Origin: an uncultured Bacteroides sp.
GTDB taxonomy: Bacteria > Bacteroidota > Bacteroidia > Bacteroidales > Bacteroidaceae
Assembly (NCBI GenBank): GCA_900766005.1
Contig: CAAFTU010000060.1
Coordinates: forward strand, 1 to 19,264
Length of the DNA stretch: 19,264 bases
Direction: 5' to 3'
Both the position numbers and the translations under genes were made by a program. Below, one piece after another: positions 15,331 to 19,264 of this stretch. A model generated the notes under the pieces. That model was not told where the DNA came from, did no database searches, and saw only the letters and a list, made by a program, of their open reading frames with translations. The first letter of the stretch is position 1; each line of letters starts with the position of its first letter.

Positions 15331-16506
15331 TTAGTCGAAGAAACTCTTGAACTTGCGGAAAATCTTCTCCTTCACCGACAGATTCGGCTGGAAGTTGTCC
15401 GCGTTCTGCCATTTCTCCAGCGTAGCCTTCTCCTCCTTCGTCAGCGTTTCCGGCACATAAATGCTCACGTTCACCAGCAAGTCGCCCGTGCCGTAGCCGT
15501 TCACGTTCGGAATACCCTTGTTGCGCAGGCGCAGCACCTTGCCCGGCTGCGTACCCGGTTCAATCTTCACCTTCACCTTGCCGTCGATTGTCGGAATTTC
15601 CACCGCGCCGCCCAGAGCAGCCGTCGGGAAACTCAGCAGCAAGTTGTAGATCAAGTCATTCTCGTCACGGATCAGTTCCGGGTGCTGTTCCTCTTCCACC
15701 AGGATCAGCAAGTCGCCGGCCACCCCGTTGTGCTTACCCGCATTACCCTTGCCGTTCATCGTCAGCTGCATGCCTTCCATCACTCCGGCCGGGATCTTCA
15801 CGGTCACCACCTCTTCGCCATACACGATACCGTCGCCGCCGCAATGCTTACACTTATCCTTGATAATCTTACCCTCACCGTGGCAAGTGGGACACGCCGC
15901 CTGCGTCTGCATCGTACCCAGGATGGTCTGTTGCGTCTGGATCACCGAACCGCGGCCCTGACAAGTGGGACACGTCTCCATGCCGCTGTTGCCTTCCGCG
16001 CCCGAGCCGTGACAGTGGTCACAAGGCACATACTTCTTCAGCTTAAACTTCTTCTCCACGCCCTCGGCGACCTCTTTCAGCGACAGCTTCACCTTCACGC
16101 GCAAGTCACTTCCGCGATACCGGCGCGGCTGCGAGCGTCCGCCCCCGCCGAAACCACCGAAACCGCCGAAGCCCCCGCTGTGACCGCCGAAGATATCACC
16201 GAACATAGAGAAAATGTCATCCATCGACATACCCTGTCCGCCGAAACCGCCAAACGGACCGCCGTTGCCGGCAGCGCCGCTCACCCCTGCATGACCGAAC
16301 TGGTCATACCGGGCACGTTTATCCTCGTTGCTCAGCACCTCATACGCTTCCGCAGCCTCCTTAAACTTCTCTTCCGCTTCCTTATCCCCCGGGTTCTTGT
16401 CCGGGTGATACTGAATCGCCTTCTTGCGGTACGCCTTCTTTATCTCGTCCGCCGTAGCCGTCTTGGCTACGCCCAATACCTCATAATAATCTCTTTTTTC
16501 TGCCAT
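15331..16506 (-). CDS. dnaJ: Chaperone protein DnaJ
   Basis: Type I J-protein that delivers unfolded proteins to DnaK and stimulates its ATPase. J domain at residues 1-70 with HPD at 34-36. A Gly/Phe-rich stretch lies at about 75-135 (GGFGGFGGFGGGG). The zinc-finger domain from Cys162 has four CxxCxGxG-type motifs (CDHCHGSG, CPTCQGRG, CPTCHGEG, CKHCGGDG), and substrate-binding beta domains run to 391. The full length is normal. It follows grpE after 26 bases in the same direction. dnaK is not in the window. Confidence 0.98.
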   Translation of the reverse strand: MAEKRDYYEVLGVAKTATADEIKKAYRKKAIQYHPDKNPGDKEAEEKFKEAAEAYEVLSNEDKRARYDQFGHAGVSGAAGNGGPFGGFGGQGMSMDDIFSMFGDIFGGHSGGFGGFGGFGGGGRSQPRRYRGSDLRVKVKLSLKEVAEGVEKKFKLKKYVPCDHCHGSGAEGNSGMETCPTCQGRGSVIQTQQTILGTMQTQAACPTCHGEGKIIKDKCKHCGGDGIVYGEEVVTVKIPAGVMEGMQLTMNGKGNAGKHNGVAGDLLILVEEEQHPELIRDENDLIYNLLLSFPTAALGGAVEIPTIDGKVKVKIEPGTQPGKVLRLRNKGIPNVNGYGTGDLLVNVSIYVPETLTKEEKATLEKWQNADNFQPNLSVKEKIFRKFKSFFD

Positions 16507-16532
16507 GCCTCTTGTCTGTTAAGCGTTTCGAA

Positions 16533-17114
16533 TTATTCACCAACCACCACTTTGGCATGTCTCAGCACCTTGTCGTTCAGCGTATATCCCGTCTGCACGC
16601 AGTCCAGAATCTTACCCTTCAGTTCCTCTGCCGGAGCCGGAATCACCGCAATTGCTTCGTGGAAATCCGTGTTCAGCGGCAGTTCCTTCGTTTCGATGAT
16701 TTTCACCCCGTTCTGTCCCAGCACGTTGATAAACTTCGTGTAAATCAGTTCCACGCCTTCCTTCACGGCATTCACGTCCGTAGCCCTTTCCATCGTCTTG
16801 ATAGCCCGTTCAAAGTCATCCACAATCGGCAGAATGCTGCCCAGGCACTTCTCGCCACCGTTCAGAACCAGCTCCGCTTTCTCCTTCATCGTACGTTTGC
16901 GGTAGTTGTCAAATTCAGCCGAGAGGCGTAAGAATTTGTCCTTCTGATCCTCGATGGTCTCCTGAGCCTTCGCCAGTTCCTGTTCCAGTTCCTCTTCGCG
17001 AGTCAGAGGCACCTGATCTTCGGCCTGTTCGTTCTGCGGTTGTTCCTCCGCATTCTCCTGAATGTTTTCCACATTCAATTCTTCTTCTTTCACTTTCTTT
17101 TCTTTCGGATCCAT
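16533..17114 (-). CDS. grpE: Nucleotide exchange factor GrpE
   Basis: Releases ADP from DnaK. The 193-residue protein has an acidic, glutamate-rich N terminus (residues 1-45), a long coiled-coil helix (about 45-90, with FLRLSAEFDNYRKRT, the family signature region), and a C-terminal beta domain with the expected AIAVIPAP and ILDCVQTGYTLNDKVLRHAKV. The ATG at 17114 sits at the right edge of a 184-base divergent promoter region. First gene of a grpE-dnaJ operon. Confidence 0.97.
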   Translation of the reverse strand: MDPKEKKVKEEELNVENIQENAEEQPQNEQAEDQVPLTREEELEQELAKAQETIEDQKDKFLRLSAEFDNYRKRTMKEKAELVLNGGEKCLGSILPIVDDFERAIKTMERATDVNAVKEGVELIYTKFINVLGQNGVKIIETKELPLNTDFHEAIAVIPAPAEELKGKILDCVQTGYTLNDKVLRHAKVVVGE

Positions 17115-17194
17115 ATCTAAATATACGATTTTATTCTACTTACCACCACCCAGCAAAAACTTTGCCAAGATGTGCCGGTGGCATAAAAACGCCA

Positions 17195-17220
17195 CAAAGG
17201 TAATACAAATCTGTCAGATT
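17195..17220 (-). promoter_or_regulatory. grpE-dnaJ promoter with adjacent palindrome
   Basis: Minus strand TACCTTTG at 17202-17195 matches TAnnTTTG, about 80 bases before the grpE ATG. Directly upstream, between the -7 and the expected -33 position, is the perfect inverted repeat AATCTG-T-CAGATT (17208-17220). A further GTGGC/GCCAC pair (17178-17182 with 17191-17195) overlaps the likely transcription start. Either could be an operator, but no known heat-shock operator such as CIRCE is recognisable. Confidence 0.4.
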
Positions 17221-17258
17221 GGCACACCCCCCATAGCACATAATTCATTTTAAATGCC

Positions 17259-17266
17259 TACCTTTG
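17259..17266 (+). promoter_or_regulatory. Promoter -7 element for the ABC-F gene
   Basis: TACCTTTG followed by C, 32 bases before the ATG at 17299. No clear -33 TTTG. It is divergent from the grpE promoter, with about 56 bases between the two -7 elements. Confidence 0.5.
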
Positions 17267-17298
17267 CAGCAGAAAACAAAAAAAAGCACTTATAAAGA

Positions 17299-18918
<1,620 letters not shown>

Positions 18919-18937
18919 TCTCCGGTTATCATAATTT

Positions 18938-18984
18938 AACAACGCCCCGCACGAGCCACTTCCTGCGGGGCGTTGTTATTTTGT
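18938..18984 (+). terminator. Strong intrinsic terminator after the ABC-F gene
   Basis: A perfect 14-bp stem (18938-18951 with 18964-18977, core AACGCCCCGCA) with a 12-base loop, followed by a T-rich tail (ATTTTGTTGTTTT). It lies 19 bases after the stop codon. The tail is only about 25 bases from the next start codon. Confidence 0.92.
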
Positions 18985-19015
18985 TGTTTTAATCACCCAA
19001 AAAAGAAAAACCGAT

Positions 19016-19264
19016 ATGAAACAACAAACCTTTACCCAGTGCGCCGAGCGCTACATCCAGCGCCTGCGCCGCGAAGGCCGTCACGCCACCGCCCACGTCT
19101 ACACCTACGCCCTCCGTTCCTTCCGCGCCTTCTGCGGCAGCGACATCATCCCCTTTGCCCGCATCACCCGCCGGCTCCTCAAAGCCTACGAGAGCCCCCT
19201 CCGTGCCCGCCGCGTCACGCCCAACACCCTCTCCACCTACCTCCGCATGCTCCGTGCCATCTAC
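19016..19264 (+). CDS. Tyrosine recombinase/integrase, N-terminal part only
   Basis: The ATG at 19016, preceded by an A-rich leader, opens a frame that runs for 83 codons to the window's end without a stop. It begins MKQQTFTQCAERYIQRLRRE and includes YALRSFRAFCG and NTLSTYLRMLRAIY. These match the SAM-like core-binding domain (phage_int_SAM_5 type) of Bacteroidetes tyrosine recombinases. The catalytic domain with the R-H-R-Y residues lies outside the window. Relatives include DNA invertases that flip promoters of surface loci, as well as integrases of mobile elements; which applies cannot be decided here. The strong terminator just upstream means it needs its own promoter, for which I see no exact consensus in the 38 bases between. 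Confidence 0.85.
   Translation, partial: MKQQTFTQCAERYIQRLRREGRHATAHVYTYALRSFRAFCGSDIIPFARITRRLLKAYESPLRARRVTPNTLSTYLRMLRAIY

Overview
The window looks like the chromosome of a gut Bacteroidales bacterium, most likely Bacteroidaceae (Bacteroides, Phocaeicola or a close relative). Three things point there. Intergenic regions carry the Bacteroidetes promoter -7 element TAnnTTTG. The sialidase, beta-mannosidase and beta-hexosaminidases form a run typical of host-glycan foraging. The IorA, ABC-F and integrase types are ones I recognise from Bacteroides. Coding DNA is GC-rich at third positions, while intergenic DNA is AT-rich. I would not name a species.

Layout, left to right. (1) 1-69 holds the first codons and promoter of an unknown leftward gene. 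(2) 91-804 is an iron-sulfur flavodoxin/ferredoxin (EFR1-type) gene whose usual start and FMN loop are missing. (3) 3007-827, leftward, is iorA-iorB, the 2-oxoacid (indolepyruvate) ferredoxin oxidoreductase. (4) 5905-3106, leftward, is queH, then a membrane-anchored DNA/RNA nuclease, then mltG: tRNA modification, nucleic acid cutting at the envelope, and peptidoglycan strand cutting. (5) 6050-6122 is tRNA-Thr(CGT) with its own promoter. (6) 6301-15207, rightward, holds four exported glycosidases: GH33 sialidase (nanH), GH2 beta-mannosidase, a GH20 lipoprotein and a second GH20. It ends at a strong hairpin shared with the convergent dnaJ. (7) 17114-15331, leftward, is grpE-dnaJ. (8) 17299-18918, rightward, is a YbiT-like ABC-F ATPase with a degenerate second ATP site, followed by a strong terminator. 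(9) From 19016 the first 83 codons of a tyrosine recombinase run off the right edge.

How the genes work together: the four glycosidases could remove, in turn, terminal sialic acid, beta-linked GlcNAc/GalNAc and the core beta-mannose of host N-glycans and related glycans. IorAB would oxidise aryl-pyruvates from amino acid breakdown and pass electrons to a ferredoxin. GrpE and DnaJ are the co-chaperones of DnaK.

Most of the window is ordinary core and accessory Bacteroidales sequence, and I did not find a clear new multi-gene system. The points most worth a second look are the decapitated EFR1 gene with a palindrome at its breakpoint, the ABC-F protein with a dead-looking second ATP site, IorA without its iron-sulfur domain, the 26-bp repeats that seem to grow out of the nanH stop codon, a four-copy T-rich repeat ahead of the GH20 genes, and the recombinase at the edge.
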